DNA of 48,027 nt from Campylobacteraceae bacterium (GCA_026988975.1 JALSKH010000151.1:1-48027); one strand, 5' to 3'; shown: positions 34,485 to 43,376, counted from the stretch's first letter. The notes: generated by a model from the sequence alone, not told the origin. Program-made: numbers and translations.

Positions 34485-34819
34485 GTATTGTTCTCCATAT
34501 AATAATCTACACTTTTCCAGAAATCCTCTAAAAGTTGCGAAGCTGACTCAAAATCATATGCCACTATATCTGTTTGTTTATGCAAATGGTCGTAACTAGA
34601 TTTTTTAGCTCCATACTTTTTGGACGATTTAAAACTATGTGCATTATCAAATCCTATTACCCTTTTATTGTGCTTATCATGGAGAGTAAGAGAGTATCTA
34701 ATCCCATGAGGAATAGCATCACTTGCTTCAATCTGATAAGCTTCAAATTTTACCCAATAGCCATTATCCATAGGAAAAACTTCACCGTGTAAGTTTAGTA
34801 AATTTTCTAAATCATCCAC
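34481..34819 (-). CDS. Toxin, TumE-like (DUF6516)
   Basis: A 112-aa protein with the DUF6516/TumE landmarks 'GYWVKFEAYQIEASDAIPHG', 'IRYSLTLHDKHNKRVIGFDN', 'YDHLHKQ' and 'ASQLLEDFWKSVDYYMEN'. Family members are toxins of type II toxin-antitoxin modules with an HVO_A0114 partner. The start is GTG at 34819 with AAAGGAA upstream. Two adjoining perfect palindromes upstream (34833-34858) are likely autoregulation sites. The pair is inserted between the ygbA-like gene and clpB. Confidence 0.85.
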   Translation of the reverse strand: MDDLENLLNLHGEVFPMDNGYWVKFEAYQIEASDAIPHGIRYSLTLHDKHNKRVIGFDNAHSFKSSKKYGAKKSSYDHLHKQTDIVAYDFESASQLLEDFWKSVDYYMENNT

Positions 34820-34832
34820 TCTATTCCTTTAC

Positions 34833-34858
34833 TTATCATCTAATGATAATACTATTAT
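34833..34858. promoter_or_regulatory. Two overlapping palindromes, likely TA operator
   Basis: TTATCAT-CTA-ATGATAA (34833-34849) and ATAATA-C-TATTAT (34846-34858), both perfect, lie 14 to 39 bases before the TumE-like start. Their place over the expected promoter fits repression by the TumA-like antitoxin. Confidence 0.5.
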
Positions 34859-34907
34859 CTTTAAATACTCTTTAAAAAAGCAGTCTCCCTTTTAATTCTT
34901 TAATTTT

Positions 34908-34944
34908 AAATGCGTTCCACCTTAGGGCAAGGCGGAACGCATTT
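34908..34944 (-). terminator. Hairpin terminator downstream of clpB
   Basis: AAATGCGTTCC (34908-34918) pairs with GGAACGCATTT (34934-34944), extended inside by one wobble pair and CCTT/AAGG around a five-base loop, giving about 16 bp. It begins six bases after the clpB stop. The tail is AT-rich but not a clean T-run. Confidence 0.55.
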
Positions 34945-34949
34945 GCAAG

Positions 34950-37526
34950 CTAGACAGGATTAACTTCAAAAATCAACTCATCATCGAAAGCTTTTATATT
35001 TACACTTGAGCCATCTTTTAGCTCATCTCTCAAAATCATATCTGCTAGTCTATCTTCTACTAGCTCATAAAGTGCTCTTTTTAGCGGTCTTGCGCCATAT
35101 ACTGGGTCAAATCCTGCTTGCGCTAGAAGTTCAACTGAGCTCTCATCTAACTCTATTTTGATGCCTCTCTCACTTACTCTTTTTTGTAAGTCTTTGAACA
35201 TAATGTGAACTATCTCTTTTATGTTTTCAAAACTTAGCGGGTTGAAAATCACTATATCATCAAGTCTGTTTAAGAACTCTGGCTTAAAGTATCTTTTTAT
35301 CTCGCTCATCACATCATTTTCGCAATTTTGCGGATTTTCCATGATCTTATCGCTTGCTATATTTGATGTTAGGATGATTATCGTGTTTTTAAAGTCGATT
35401 GTTACACCCTTGTTATCGGTAAGTCGCCCATCATCCAACACTTGAAGCAAGATATTAAAGACATCTGGATGAGCTTTTTCCACTTCATCAAAAAGCAAGA
35501 CACTATATGGTTTTCTTCTGACCGCTTCGGTAAGTTGTCCACCCTCATCATACCCTACATATCCTGGAGCAGCACCAATGAGTCGGCTTACTGCATGTTT
35601 TTCCATGTATTCACTCATATCAAATCTGATGAGCGCCTTTTCGCTGTCAAAGAGAAATTTTGCCAACGCTTTTGCGCTTTGGGTTTTTCCGACTCCTGTT
35701 GGTCCTAAGAACATAAAACTTCCTATTGGTTTTGAGTCATTGCTGAGTCCCGCTTTGTTTCTTTTTATGGCTCTTCCTATAGCGTGAAGTGCTCTATCCT
35801 GACCAACTACTTCTGCTCTTAATCTATCTTCTATATCCAACACTTTTTCTTTGTCACTTTGAAGCATCTTGTTTACTGGGATACCTGTCCATTTACTTAC
35901 GATTGTTGCTATCATCTCTGCATCAACACTGTTTTTAAGTAAAGTTCCACTCTCAACCATCTTCTCCCATCTCTCGTTTAACTCTTTCTCTTTTTTATCA
36001 TACTCGGGCAATTTTCCATACTCTATCTCGGCTGCTTTGTTAAAATCACTATCTCTTTTTGCGATTTGAGCCTCTCTTTTTAGAGCTTCTACCTCATTTT
36101 TAAGCTGACCTATCTCTTCAAAAACACTCTTTTCTGTGTCAAATTGCATTTGAAGTTTTTGTTGTTTCTCTTTTGCATCACTCAACTCTTTCTCAATCTC
36201 ATCGAGTCTTTTACTGTTTTTCTTCTTACTCTCCATCAAAAGAGCCTCTTTCTCCACCATTAGTCGCCCTATCACAATCTTCACACGGCTAAGTTCCAAC
36301 GGTTCACTCTCTATCTGCATCTTAAGTTCACTTGCACCCTCATCTATAAGGTCTATCGCTTTATCTGGCAAAAATCTATCTGTTATATATCTATCACTCA
36401 GTTTTGCCGCAGCCACAAGAGCACCATCAGTGATCCTCACACCATGAAATGTCTCCAAAGACTCTTTTATACCTCTTAAAATCTGCAAAGCTTCACTGAT
36501 ACTTGGCTCATTTACATTGACAGGCTGAAATCTCCTTTGAAGCGCAGTATCTTTCTCAAAATATTTTCTGTACTCTTTGAGAGTTGTTGCTCCTATAGTA
36601 TGAAGTTCGCCACGAGCAAGAGCCGGTTTTAGTATATTTGCCGCATCCATACTTCCCTCACTAGCTCCAGCGCCCACGATGGTGTGAATCTCATCTATAA
36701 ATAGTATGATATTTCCATCTTTTTTGACTTCATCTATGACCGCTTTTAGCCTATCTTCAAATTCACCCCTGTACTTCGCACCAGCTATCAATGCACTCAT
36801 ATCAAGTGCTACAACTCTTTTGTTTTGCAAACTAAGAGGAACATCTCCATTTGATATTTTCAGAGCCAACCCCTCTGCTATGGCAGTTTTACCAGTTCCC
36901 GGCTCTCCTATCAAGATAGGGTTATTTTTGGTTTTTCTGATTAAAATCTGCATGATTCTGTGTATCTCTTCATCCCTGCCGATGACCGGGTCAAGCTCAC
37001 CATCTTTTGCTTTTTTTGTCAAATCTATACCAAATTTTTCTAAAGACTCCAGATTTTCATCTGCTGTCTGTTTGTCTATCTTTTTATCTCCTCTTAATGC
37101 TTCTAGATTCTTCTTTATCTCCATTATGTCAACATACTTTGAAAATATCTCCTTGATGACTCTGTCACTTAAATTTTCAAGCAACCAAGTATCTACAGAG
37201 AGATAGCTATCTCCTTGTTTGTTCATCAAACCTTCTGCATTTTGCAAAGACTCCACCAACGCTCTTGAGAGTTTTATATTTTCTTTAGTTACGCTTGTGC
37301 TTGTCGGCAATGAGTCTATCTTGCTTTTTACTTCTAGTTCAATCGCTGCTTTGTCTATATTCATCTTATTTAAAACTTGATTTAAAATTGAAGATGAATT
37401 TGTCAGCAAAGACCACACTACATGTAGAGGCACCACTTCAGAGTTTTTAGCATGAAGTGCCAAACTCAAAGCACTCTCTATAGTTTGGGTCATTTGGTGG
37501 GTTAGTTTTTCAAATATTTTATTCAT
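34950..37526 (-). CDS. clpB: ATP-dependent disaggregase ClpB
   Basis: A Hsp100 chaperone that, with DnaK, pulls apart protein aggregates after heat stress. The 858-aa protein has an N-terminal Clp repeat domain (1-145), a first AAA+ module with GEPGTGKT (about 206-213), the long coiled-coil middle domain (about 400-525) that marks ClpB, and a second AAA+ module with GPTGVGKT (about 606-613) and '[18 protein letters not shown]'. AAGGAG lies six bases before the ATG. The 5' leader is a long hairpin with the conserved core, transcribed from a consensus promoter. No HAIR or CIRCE operator is seen. Confidence 0.97.
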   Translation of the reverse strand: MNKIFEKLTHQMTQTIESALSLALHAKNSEVVPLHVVWSLLTNSSSILNQVLNKMNIDKAAIELEVKSKIDSLPTSTSVTKENIKLSRALVESLQNAEGLMNKQGDSYLSVDTWLLENLSDRVIKEIFSKYVDIMEIKKNLEALRGDKKIDKQTADENLESLEKFGIDLTKKAKDGELDPVIGRDEEIHRIMQILIRKTKNNPILIGEPGTGKTAIAEGLALKISNGDVPLSLQNKRVVALDMSALIAGAKYRGEFEDRLKAVIDEVKKDGNIILFIDEIHTIVGAGASEGSMDAANILKPALARGELHTIGATTLKEYRKYFEKDTALQRRFQPVNVNEPSISEALQILRGIKESLETFHGVRITDGALVAAAKLSDRYITDRFLPDKAIDLIDEGASELKMQIESEPLELSRVKIVIGRLMVEKEALLMESKKKNSKRLDEIEKELSDAKEKQQKLQMQFDTEKSVFEEIGQLKNEVEALKREAQIAKRDSDFNKAAEIEYGKLPEYDKKEKELNERWEKMVESGTLLKNSVDAEMIATIVSKWTGIPVNKMLQSDKEKVLDIEDRLRAEVVGQDRALHAIGRAIKRNKAGLSNDSKPIGSFMFLGPTGVGKTQSAKALAKFLFDSEKALIRFDMSEYMEKHAVSRLIGAAPGYVGYDEGGQLTEAVRRKPYSVLLFDEVEKAHPDVFNILLQVLDDGRLTDNKGVTIDFKNTIIILTSNIASDKIMENPQNCENDVMSEIKRYFKPEFLNRLDDIVIFNPLSFENIKEIVHIMFKDLQKRVSERGIKIELDESSVELLAQAGFDPVYGARPLKRALYELVEDRLADMILRDELKDGSSVNIKAFDDELIFEVNPV

Positions 37527-37548
37527 AATCTTCTCCTTCTGTAATTTC

Positions 37549-37627
37549 AGTAAATATTCAGGGGGTTCTCTTAGAGGACAAATCCTCCCTTTGGTCTGAG
37601 CCTCACAAGAGCCCCTGAATATTTACT
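37549..37627 (-). promoter_or_regulatory. Long hairpin leader element, copy 2 (clpB 5' UTR)
   Basis: On the minus strand AGTAAATATTCAGGGG (37627-37612) pairs perfectly with 37564-37549. CTCTT (37611-37607) pairs with AAGAG (37572-37568), with three unpaired bases (37567-37565) on the 3' side. The cap, minus strand 37606-37571, is GTGAGGCTCAGACCAA, then AG, then GGAGGATTTGTCCTCTAA. This equals the cap of copy 1 (993-1028) except one base. The transcript is predicted to start at about 37625, so the 5' arm is the very 5' end of the mRNA. The 3' arm ends ten bases before AAGGAG. Confidence 0.75.
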
Positions 37628-37630
37628 AAA

Positions 37631-37659
37631 ATTATACAACTTTAGTCTATCAATGTCAA
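37631..37659 (-). promoter_or_regulatory. Consensus sigma-70 promoter of clpB
   Basis: Minus strand TTGACA (37659-37654), 17-base spacer, TATAAT (37636-37631). Both boxes match consensus exactly, which is unusual in this phylum. The expected transcription start is around 37625, giving a 5' UTR of about 99 bases occupied by the hairpin element. Confidence 0.8.
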
Positions 37660-37752
37660 GTATATTGCATAATTTTACTCATATAATTTTAGCTGGGTAA
37701 TTTTTATACAATTTCATTTATAATTTATATAATATTTTTAGGTAAAATTGGG

Positions 37753-37758
37753 TAGAAT
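37753..37758 (+). promoter_or_regulatory. Probable -10 box of the ctpA-pur operon
   Basis: TAGAAT, 27 bases before the ctpA ATG, in an AT-rich region without a clear -35. It diverges from the clpB promoter. Confidence 0.45.
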
Positions 37759-37785
37759 TTATGAATACTTATTAAGGAAAAATGT

Positions 37786-39084
37786 ATGAAAAGTAAAAAA
37801 CTTGCACTTTTGGGTTTTGTAGCTACTTTAGTAGGCTCTAGCCTATTTGTCAGTACGACTCTATTTGCAAAATCACATGAGAGTGAGTCTAGCAGATTAG
37901 CTGCACTTGCAAAATATACCAGAGTTGTTGGCACAATTGAGAAATATTATGTTGATGATATAAATATCACCACGATTATAAACAAATCCATAGATGGCTT
38001 GATGTCAAACCTAGATGCTCACTCATCTTTTTTAGACAAAAAAGGCTTTAAAAATATGAAAATCCAAACTGATGGTGAGTTTGGAGGATTGGGTATCACA
38101 GTTGGTATGCGTAAAGGCGTACTTACCATCATCTCTCCGATAGAGGGGACACCTGCGGATAAAGCCGGAGTAAAAGCGGGCGATATCATACTTAAAATTG
38201 ATGACTTATCTACGCTAAATATGACAATCGATGAAGCTGTAAGCCACATGAGAGGTAAGCCCAAAACAAAAATTGTTCTAACTATCGTAAGAGAAGGCGT
38301 AAGCAAACCACTAAAGATCAAAATCATCAGAGACATTATCAAAATTGACTCAGTCTATACAAAAATGATAAAAAAAGAGAATATCCTATATCTAAGAGTT
38401 ACAAGTTTTGATAAAAAAGTTGTTCAAAAAGCAAAAGAGGCGATACTGAAACACAAAGGCGTAAAAGGAATCATACTTGATCTTAGAAACAATCCTGGCG
38501 GACTGCTTAATCAAGCAGTTGGATTGGTAAATCTGTTTGTCAAAGATGGTATCATTGTATCCCAAAAGGGAAGAGATAAAAACGAAGATATAAAATACAA
38601 AGCAGACCCATCCAAAACACTCACGAGTGTTCCTATGGCAGTTCTCGTAAATGGCGGAAGTGCTAGTGCGAGTGAGATAGTAAGTGGATCACTTCAAGAT
38701 CACAAAAGAGCTATCATAGTAGGTAAGAAAACTTTTGGAAAAGGAAGTGTGCAGGTTATATTGCCTATCAACAAAGATGAAGCTTTAAGAATCACGATAG
38801 CAAGATACTATCTTCCAAGCGGAAGGACTATACAAGCTGTTGGTGTAGTTCCTGATGTTATCATTAGTGCTGGTAAAGTTCCTCATAAAGCGGATGCTTT
38901 TGGCATAAAAGAGAGAGAGCTTAAAAAACATCTAAAAGCAGAGTTAAACAAAGTAAGCAAAAAGAAAGTCAAGATAGAAAAAGCTGATAAAAACATAATA
39001 ACAAAAGAGGACATCCTAAAAGATATCCAACTCAAAACTGCGATAGATGCTATAAAGATACTATCCATAGCTAAGGAGAAATAG
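37786..39084 (+). CDS. ctpA: C-terminal processing peptidase CtpA (S41 family)
   Basis: A periplasmic serine protease of 432 aa that trims or degrades proteins from their C-terminus. It has an N-terminal signal or anchor segment (about 5-29), a PDZ domain (about 95-170, 'GGLGITVGMRKGVLTIISPI'), and the S41 core: 'LDLRNNPGGLLNQAV', Ser294 in 'VNGGSASASEI', and Lys319 in 'KKTFGKGSVQ'. The Ser-Lys spacing of 25 fits the catalytic dyad. AAGGA lies seven bases before the ATG. It heads the purC-purS-purQ run, an order I also recall from C. jejuni. Confidence 0.96.
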   Translation: MKSKKLALLGFVATLVGSSLFVSTTLFAKSHESESSRLAALAKYTRVVGTIEKYYVDDINITTIINKSIDGLMSNLDAHSSFLDKKGFKNMKIQTDGEFGGLGITVGMRKGVLTIISPIEGTPADKAGVKAGDIILKIDDLSTLNMTIDEAVSHMRGKPKTKIVLTIVREGVSKPLKIKIIRDIIKIDSVYTKMIKKENILYLRVTSFDKKVVQKAKEAILKHKGVKGIILDLRNNPGGLLNQAVGLVNLFVKDGIIVSQKGRDKNEDIKYKADPSKTLTSVPMAVLVNGGSASASEIVSGSLQDHKRAIIVGKKTFGKGSVQVILPINKDEALRITIARYYLPSGRTIQAVGVVPDVIISAGKVPHKADAFGIKERELKKHLKAELNKVSKKKVKIEKADKNIITKEDILKDIQLKTAIDAIKILSIAKEK

Positions 39085-39804
39085 GTGCAAAAGAGAGAAT
39101 TACTATACGAAGGCAAGGGCAAAAGGCTCTTTAAAACAGATGATGAAAATCTACTTGTTTCTGAGTTTAAGGATGATTTAACAGCCTTTAATGCTCAAAA
39201 AAAGGGAAATGAAGCTGGGAAAGGCGCACTAAACTGCAAGATAAGCACACAACTGTTCCATCTACTCGAAAAAGAGGGGATAAAGACACATTTAGTTAAA
39301 ACCATAGATGACTCTTCGCAACTGGTCAAAAAAGTAAATATCATACCTCTTGAAGTAGTTGTCAGAAACATAGCTACTGGCTCACTTACAAAGAGACTTG
39401 GCATCAAGGATGGCACAAAACTTCCATTTGCTATCGTTGAGTTTTATTATAAAGATGATGATTTAAATGACCCTTTAGTCAATGATGAGCACTGCTTGAT
39501 GATGGATTTAGTCAAAAGTGAAAGCGATCTAGAAGAGTTAAAGAGGCTAGGAAGAGAGATAAACTCTACGCTAAAAGCCTTCTTTGAAAAAAGAGGTTTA
39601 AATCTTGTAGATTTTAAAGTAGAGTTCGGTGTAGATATTGAAGGAAATATCCTGCTAGCTGACGAAATAAGCCCCGATAGTTGTAGATTTTGGGATATAA
39701 AAACAAATGAAAAACTAGATAAAGATAGATTTAGACAGGGATTGGGCAATGTAAAAATGGCATACGAAGAGGTGCTAAAAAGAGTCTTGGAGGATGTAAA
39801 ATGA
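39085..39804 (+). CDS. purC: SAICAR synthetase
   Basis: Phosphoribosylaminoimidazole-succinocarboxamide synthase, joining CAIR and aspartate in purine synthesis. The 239-aa protein has '[20 protein letters not shown]', '[20 protein letters not shown]' and '[15 protein letters not shown]'. The start is GTG directly after the ctpA stop, with AAGGAG just upstream inside ctpA. The end overlaps purS by four bases (ATGA). Confidence 0.97.
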   Translation: MQKRELLYEGKGKRLFKTDDENLLVSEFKDDLTAFNAQKKGNEAGKGALNCKISTQLFHLLEKEGIKTHLVKTIDDSSQLVKKVNIIPLEVVVRNIATGSLTKRLGIKDGTKLPFAIVEFYYKDDDLNDPLVNDEHCLMMDLVKSESDLEELKRLGREINSTLKAFFEKRGLNLVDFKVEFGVDIEGNILLADEISPDSCRFWDIKTNEKLDKDRFRQGLGNVKMAYEEVLKRVLEDVK

Positions 39805-40043
39805 AAGTCATAGTAAATATTCAACTCAAAGAGGGTGTTTTGGATCCTCAAGGAAAAGCGGTTTATCATGCTCTTTTGGCATTGCAATTCGATGAAGTAG
39901 AAGATGTGAGGATTGGCAAACAGATAATTCTACATGTAGAGAATGAGAACAGAGAAAAGACATTGAAGCGAGTAGAAGAGATGTGTGAAGAGTTACTGGC
40001 AAACACTGTTATAGAGACTTACTCTATCGAGATGGGGGATTAG
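39801..40043 (+). CDS. purS: FGAM synthase subunit PurS
   Basis: The small structural subunit of 80 aa that bridges PurL and PurQ. '[20 protein letters not shown]' and '[15 protein letters not shown]' are typical. It overlaps purC (ATGA), with GGAGG close upstream, and is followed five bases later by purQ. The residues LHVE are encoded by a CTACATGTAG palindrome. Confidence 0.95.
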   Translation: MKVIVNIQLKEGVLDPQGKAVYHALLALQFDEVEDVRIGKQIILHVENENREKTLKRVEEMCEELLANTVIETYSIEMGD

Positions 40044-40048
40044 AAGTC

Positions 40049-40720
40049 ATGAAGGTTGTAGTGGCAGTATTTCCTGGGACAAATTGCGAAACAGATACAA
40101 AGTATGCTTTTGAAAAACTAGGCGCTAGCGTGGAACTGCTGTTTCATAAAAATGAAAAACTTCCGGCTGGTACTGATTTGGTTGTACTGCCTGGTGGTTT
40201 TAGCTATGGAGATTATCTAAGAAGTGCTGCTATAGCAAAATTTTCTCCTGTTATGAGTGCTGTGATAGAGTTTGCAAACAGGGGCGGAAGCGTTCTTGGC
40301 ATCTGCAATGGTTTTCAAATGTTGCTTGAATCAAGACTACTTCCCGGAGCCATGAAGAGAAACCAAAATACTCATTTTATATCAAAATACCAGCACTTAA
40401 AAGTGATCAACAATAACAATACATTCTTAAAAAAGCTTAGTATTGGAGATATTCTTGACATTCCTATAGCCCATGGTGAAGGAAACTACTATATAGATAA
40501 AGTGTTGGTAAAATCACTATATGAAAATGAGCAAGTTTTGCTAGAGTATTGCGATAAAGATGGAAATGAAGAGAATCCAAATGGATCTGTTAGCAACATT
40601 GCTTGTCTGTGCAACAGAGATAAAAATGTATTTGGTCTCATGCCTCACCCTGAGAGGGCTATCGAAAAGATATTAGGCTCAGATGATGGAGTTAAAATGC
40701 TAGAGGGTTTTTTGAAATAA
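40049..40720 (+). CDS. purQ: FGAM synthase glutaminase subunit PurQ
   Basis: A class I glutamine amidotransferase that supplies ammonia to PurL. The 223-aa protein has the nucleophile Cys86 in 'SVLGICNGFQMLLES' and the partners His200 and Glu202 in 'GLMPHPERA'. 'VVLPGGFSYGDYLR' is the family N-terminal motif. PurL is encoded about 12 kb away on the other strand. Confidence 0.97.
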   Translation: MKVVVAVFPGTNCETDTKYAFEKLGASVELLFHKNEKLPAGTDLVVLPGGFSYGDYLRSAAIAKFSPVMSAVIEFANRGGSVLGICNGFQMLLESRLLPGAMKRNQNTHFISKYQHLKVINNNNTFLKKLSIGDILDIPIAHGEGNYYIDKVLVKSLYENEQVLLEYCDKDGNEENPNGSVSNIACLCNRDKNVFGLMPHPERAIEKILGSDDGVKMLEGFLK

Positions 40721-40724
40721 TCAG

Positions 40725-41930
40725 ATGCGGTTAATCATTGCTCTGTTTTTTTATCTTTGTGTTCAACTTTACGCTGCTACTGAACTAAACAGTAGCAGTA
40801 CATCTTTTGGATACTACGATACAAGCTCGCTAGAGACTAACAAAAGCATAAGTTTAGAAAACAATTTAACCGATATAAACGCCTCTTTAGTACCGATTGA
40901 AGAGAATAATACGCAAAAAGCACCAGAAAAACAGACTATTTTTATATCCTATACAAAAAGTCCTGATCAAGTTTTTTTAGGTGAACAATTTTCTGTAAAA
41001 GTCAAAGCAATTATAACTACAGATAATTTTAATGAGATCAAAAACAGCATAATTCCAAGTCCAAATATCAACATTTTAAACAGAGATGATAATTGGACAA
41101 AAAAGAGTGACTATGAGTACGAAAAGACCTTTTATGCCAGAGCAGAAGATACAAATGTAACTTTTCCTCAGATATACTTTGAACTCTACAAAGATGGAAA
41201 TCTAACCTACTCTCAAATTTTCCCAAATCTTCCTCTAAAAGTGATAAAACTCAACGCAGATGCATACTTTTCTAATGTCATAGCAGATTGGCTAGATATC
41301 ATAAAAATAAAAACAACCAAATTTGATGAATATAACAATATGGTCGTCTTAGAGATAAAAGCAAAAAATGCAAATTTGAAGGATTTTAAACTTTCATGGG
41401 TTATTCGAGATGGTGTAGATTCGTATTTTGACAATTTTCCAATATCTAGGATTTACTACTACGCGATTGTTCCAAAATATAGAGATAAATTTGTATTTAA
41501 ATACTTCAATATCAAACAAAACAGATTTATCAAAAAAAGCATAAATCTAGTCATAGATAATGAAAACATAAGCACTCAAAGCGATCTAAACCCGACACAA
41601 AGCTCATTTAATCTATATAAAAATATAGCTTATGGAACTTTGGCTATCATTTTGCTTTTTATTTTTATAAAGAGAAGAAGAGTCATATATCTTCTGCTCT
41701 TTATCGTTCTTGCTGTTATGTTTTATCTAAATATCAATCCCTTAAGCACCATAAAGATAGCAAAAAATACAAAAGTCTATATACTGCCTACAAAAAATTC
41801 TACACTTTTCTACTCCACTGCAAAAGTTGAGGCAGTACAGAAATTAAATACTAGGGAAGATTACATAAAAGTGATACTTCCTGATAAAAAAATCGGATGG
41901 ATAAAGGAAAAAAATGTTATCAAGAATTAA
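40725..41930 (+). CDS. Exported membrane protein with C-terminal SH3-like domain, unknown function
   Basis: A 401-aa protein with a signal peptide (MRLIIALFFYLCVQLYA). A periplasmic region of about 280 residues has predicted beta-sandwich character ('SPDQVFLGEQFSVKVKAI', 'YARAEDTNVTFPQIYFEL'), resembling the start of BatD-type proteins. Two membrane helices follow (about 300-340). The C-terminal domain of about 55 residues looks SH3-like ('YIKVILPDKKIGWIKEKNVI'). No enzyme motif. I recall a hypothetical gene between purQ and plsC in C. jejuni too, so this family is probably conserved in the phylum. Overlaps plsC by 17 bases. Function unknown. Confidence 0.8.
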   Translation: MRLIIALFFYLCVQLYAATELNSSSTSFGYYDTSSLETNKSISLENNLTDINASLVPIEENNTQKAPEKQTIFISYTKSPDQVFLGEQFSVKVKAIITTDNFNEIKNSIIPSPNINILNRDDNWTKKSDYEYEKTFYARAEDTNVTFPQIYFELYKDGNLTYSQIFPNLPLKVIKLNADAYFSNVIADWLDIIKIKTTKFDEYNNMVVLEIKAKNANLKDFKLSWVIRDGVDSYFDNFPISRIYYYAIVPKYRDKFVFKYFNIKQNRFIKKSINLVIDNENISTQSDLNPTQSSFNLYKNIAYGTLAIILLFIFIKRRRVIYLLLFIVLAVMFYLNINPLSTIKIAKNTKVYILPTKNSTLFYSTAKVEAVQKLNTREDYIKVILPDKKIGWIKEKNVIKN

Positions 41931-42606
41931 AGCTATATTTATAATGGCACAATTTGTTTTTACCGTTTTAGTCACTATAGTATTGATGTATATTTTCAAA
42001 AATAGCACCTATAAAATAAGGCAAATTTGGGCAAAAATGCAAAAGTTTTTGATTGGATTTAATATCATCCAAAATGGCAAACCAGACTTGGAAGCAAAAC
42101 TTATACTAGTAAATCACCAAAGCTTGCTAGACATCACTTCACTTGAGGCGATATATCCAAAAGATTTATGTTGGGTAGCAAAAAAAGAGATAAGAGATAT
42201 ACCTCTCTTTGGTCATATCCTAGAAGCTCCAAAAATGATAATAATAGATAGAAAAAACACCAGATCGCTTGTGAAGTTAGTGAAAGAGGCAAAAGATAGG
42301 ATTTCAAATGGTAGAGTTATCGCTATATTTCCTGAAGGAACAAGAGGACGAGGGGAAAAATTACTGAAATTTCAAAAAGGACCAAAATTTTTAGCTGAAA
42401 AGTTAAAGTTGAAGGTTCAACCTGTTGTCGTGACGAACACTAGAAATATATTTGATTCACAAAATTTCAAAGCAAAAAGCGGTACAGTGACTGTAACTTT
42501 TTTGGATTTGGTTGATCCAAAAAAAGATGAAGGTTGGTACGAAAGAACAAGAGAAAATATGCAAAAAATTCTAACCAAAGAGAATGAAAAGAGGACATTA
42601 ATATGA
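41914..42606 (+). CDS. plsC: 1-acyl-sn-glycerol-3-phosphate acyltransferase
   Basis: Adds the second acyl chain to lysophosphatidic acid to give phosphatidic acid. The 230-aa protein has an N-terminal membrane helix (about 9-28), the H(x4)D motif 'NHQSLLDI' (His68, Asp73), and 'FPEGTRGRGEKLLKFQKG' for substrate phosphate binding. AAAGGA lies before the ATG. The stop overlaps the DUF190 gene (ATGA). Confidence 0.93.
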   Translation: MLSRIKAIFIMAQFVFTVLVTIVLMYIFKNSTYKIRQIWAKMQKFLIGFNIIQNGKPDLEAKLILVNHQSLLDITSLEAIYPKDLCWVAKKEIRDIPLFGHILEAPKMIIIDRKNTRSLVKLVKEAKDRISNGRVIAIFPEGTRGRGEKLLKFQKGPKFLAEKLKLKVQPVVVTNTRNIFDSQNFKAKSGTVTVTFLDLVDPKKDEGWYERTRENMQKILTKENEKRTLI

Positions 42607-42938
42607 AACGATACTTAGGAGCAAAAAAGATACTTCGTATCTATATAGACAATCAAGATAAATATGATGGAAATCCATTATGGGAAGAGCTTTTGAAAAA
42701 AGTAAAAGAGTTGGGGTTGGCTGGAGCAACTGTCTTCAAAGGAGTTGCTGGCATTGGTGCCCATAGTGAACTTAGAAGTTTTAATGTATTTACTATCTCT
42801 CAGGAGATGCCTTTAGTTGTGGAGATAATCGACTCTGAAGAGAAGATTTTGGATTTTATAGATAAGGTTGACTTTATGATAAGTGAGGGAATAACAACAA
42901 TGTGTGATACTCAAGTCATAAAGTACAAGCATAAATAG
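42603..42938 (+). CDS. DUF190 (PII-like) family protein
   Basis: A 111-aa soluble protein with a ferredoxin-like, PII-related fold. 'LRIYIDNQDKYDGNPLWEEL', 'LAGATVFKGVAGIG' and 'LPLVVEIID'-like strands ('MPLVVEIIDSEEKIL') mark DUF190. DUF190 genes are very often next to crcB, as here (seven bases upstream), so it may sense or modulate fluoride export; that is inference from context. Overlaps plsC by four bases. Confidence 0.88.
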   Translation: MKRYLGAKKILRIYIDNQDKYDGNPLWEELLKKVKELGLAGATVFKGVAGIGAHSELRSFNVFTISQEMPLVVEIIDSEEKILDFIDKVDFMISEGITTMCDTQVIKYKHK

Positions 42939-42945
42939 GACAAGT

Positions 42946-43326
42946 ATGAACATTTCACTTCTATTATATATAGGTTTTGGCGGATTTTTGGGTGCAATTT
43001 CAAGATTTTTGATAGCTGGTTTTGTGCAAAAACAGTTTTCCGTACTCTTTCCCATAGGAACACTCAGTGTAAACATCATAGGTAGTTTTATCATAGGTTT
43101 TGCTTTTATGTTTTTTCAAAATGTAATCGAACCTCAATATAAAGCTTTAGTGATGACCGGTTTTTTGGGTGCTTTAACAACATTTTCCACTTTTTCGCTG
43201 GAAAATGTCAGCATGCTTCAAGATGGGGATTATAAAAGAGTCATATTAAATATCTTTCTAAATGTTACCCTTACTTTAGGCTCAACCATATCTGCTATAG
43301 CAATCTTTAAGAAGTTATATATATAA
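42946..43326 (+). CDS. crcB: Fluoride channel CrcB/Fluc
   Basis: Forms a dual-topology dimeric fluoride channel in the inner membrane. The 126-aa protein has four membrane segments with 'GGFLGAISRFLIAGF', 'PIGTLSVNIIGSFIIGFAFM' (channel Asn) and 'TGFLGALTTFSTFSLE' (the Phe/Thr/Ser track). No fluoride riboswitch-like sequence is seen before it; it is probably expressed from the upstream operon. Confidence 0.95.
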   Translation: MNISLLLYIGFGGFLGAISRFLIAGFVQKQFSVLFPIGTLSVNIIGSFIIGFAFMFFQNVIEPQYKALVMTGFLGALTTFSTFSLENVSMLQDGDYKRVILNIFLNVTLTLGSTISAIAIFKKLYI

Positions 43327-43376
43327 ACCTTTATATACTTAGACTAAATATTTATAAATAAGATGACTAAATGTTC

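Noticed and set aside
36706-37206. 166-codon open frame antisense to clpB
   Set aside because: A shadow of the well-conserved ClpB N-terminal and first AAA+ region; composition biased and no start signal.
37527-37785. HAIR (CTTGAGT-N7-ACTCAAG) or CIRCE heat-shock operator at clpB
   Set aside because: Neither inverted repeat is found between clpB and ctpA; likewise none before htpG.
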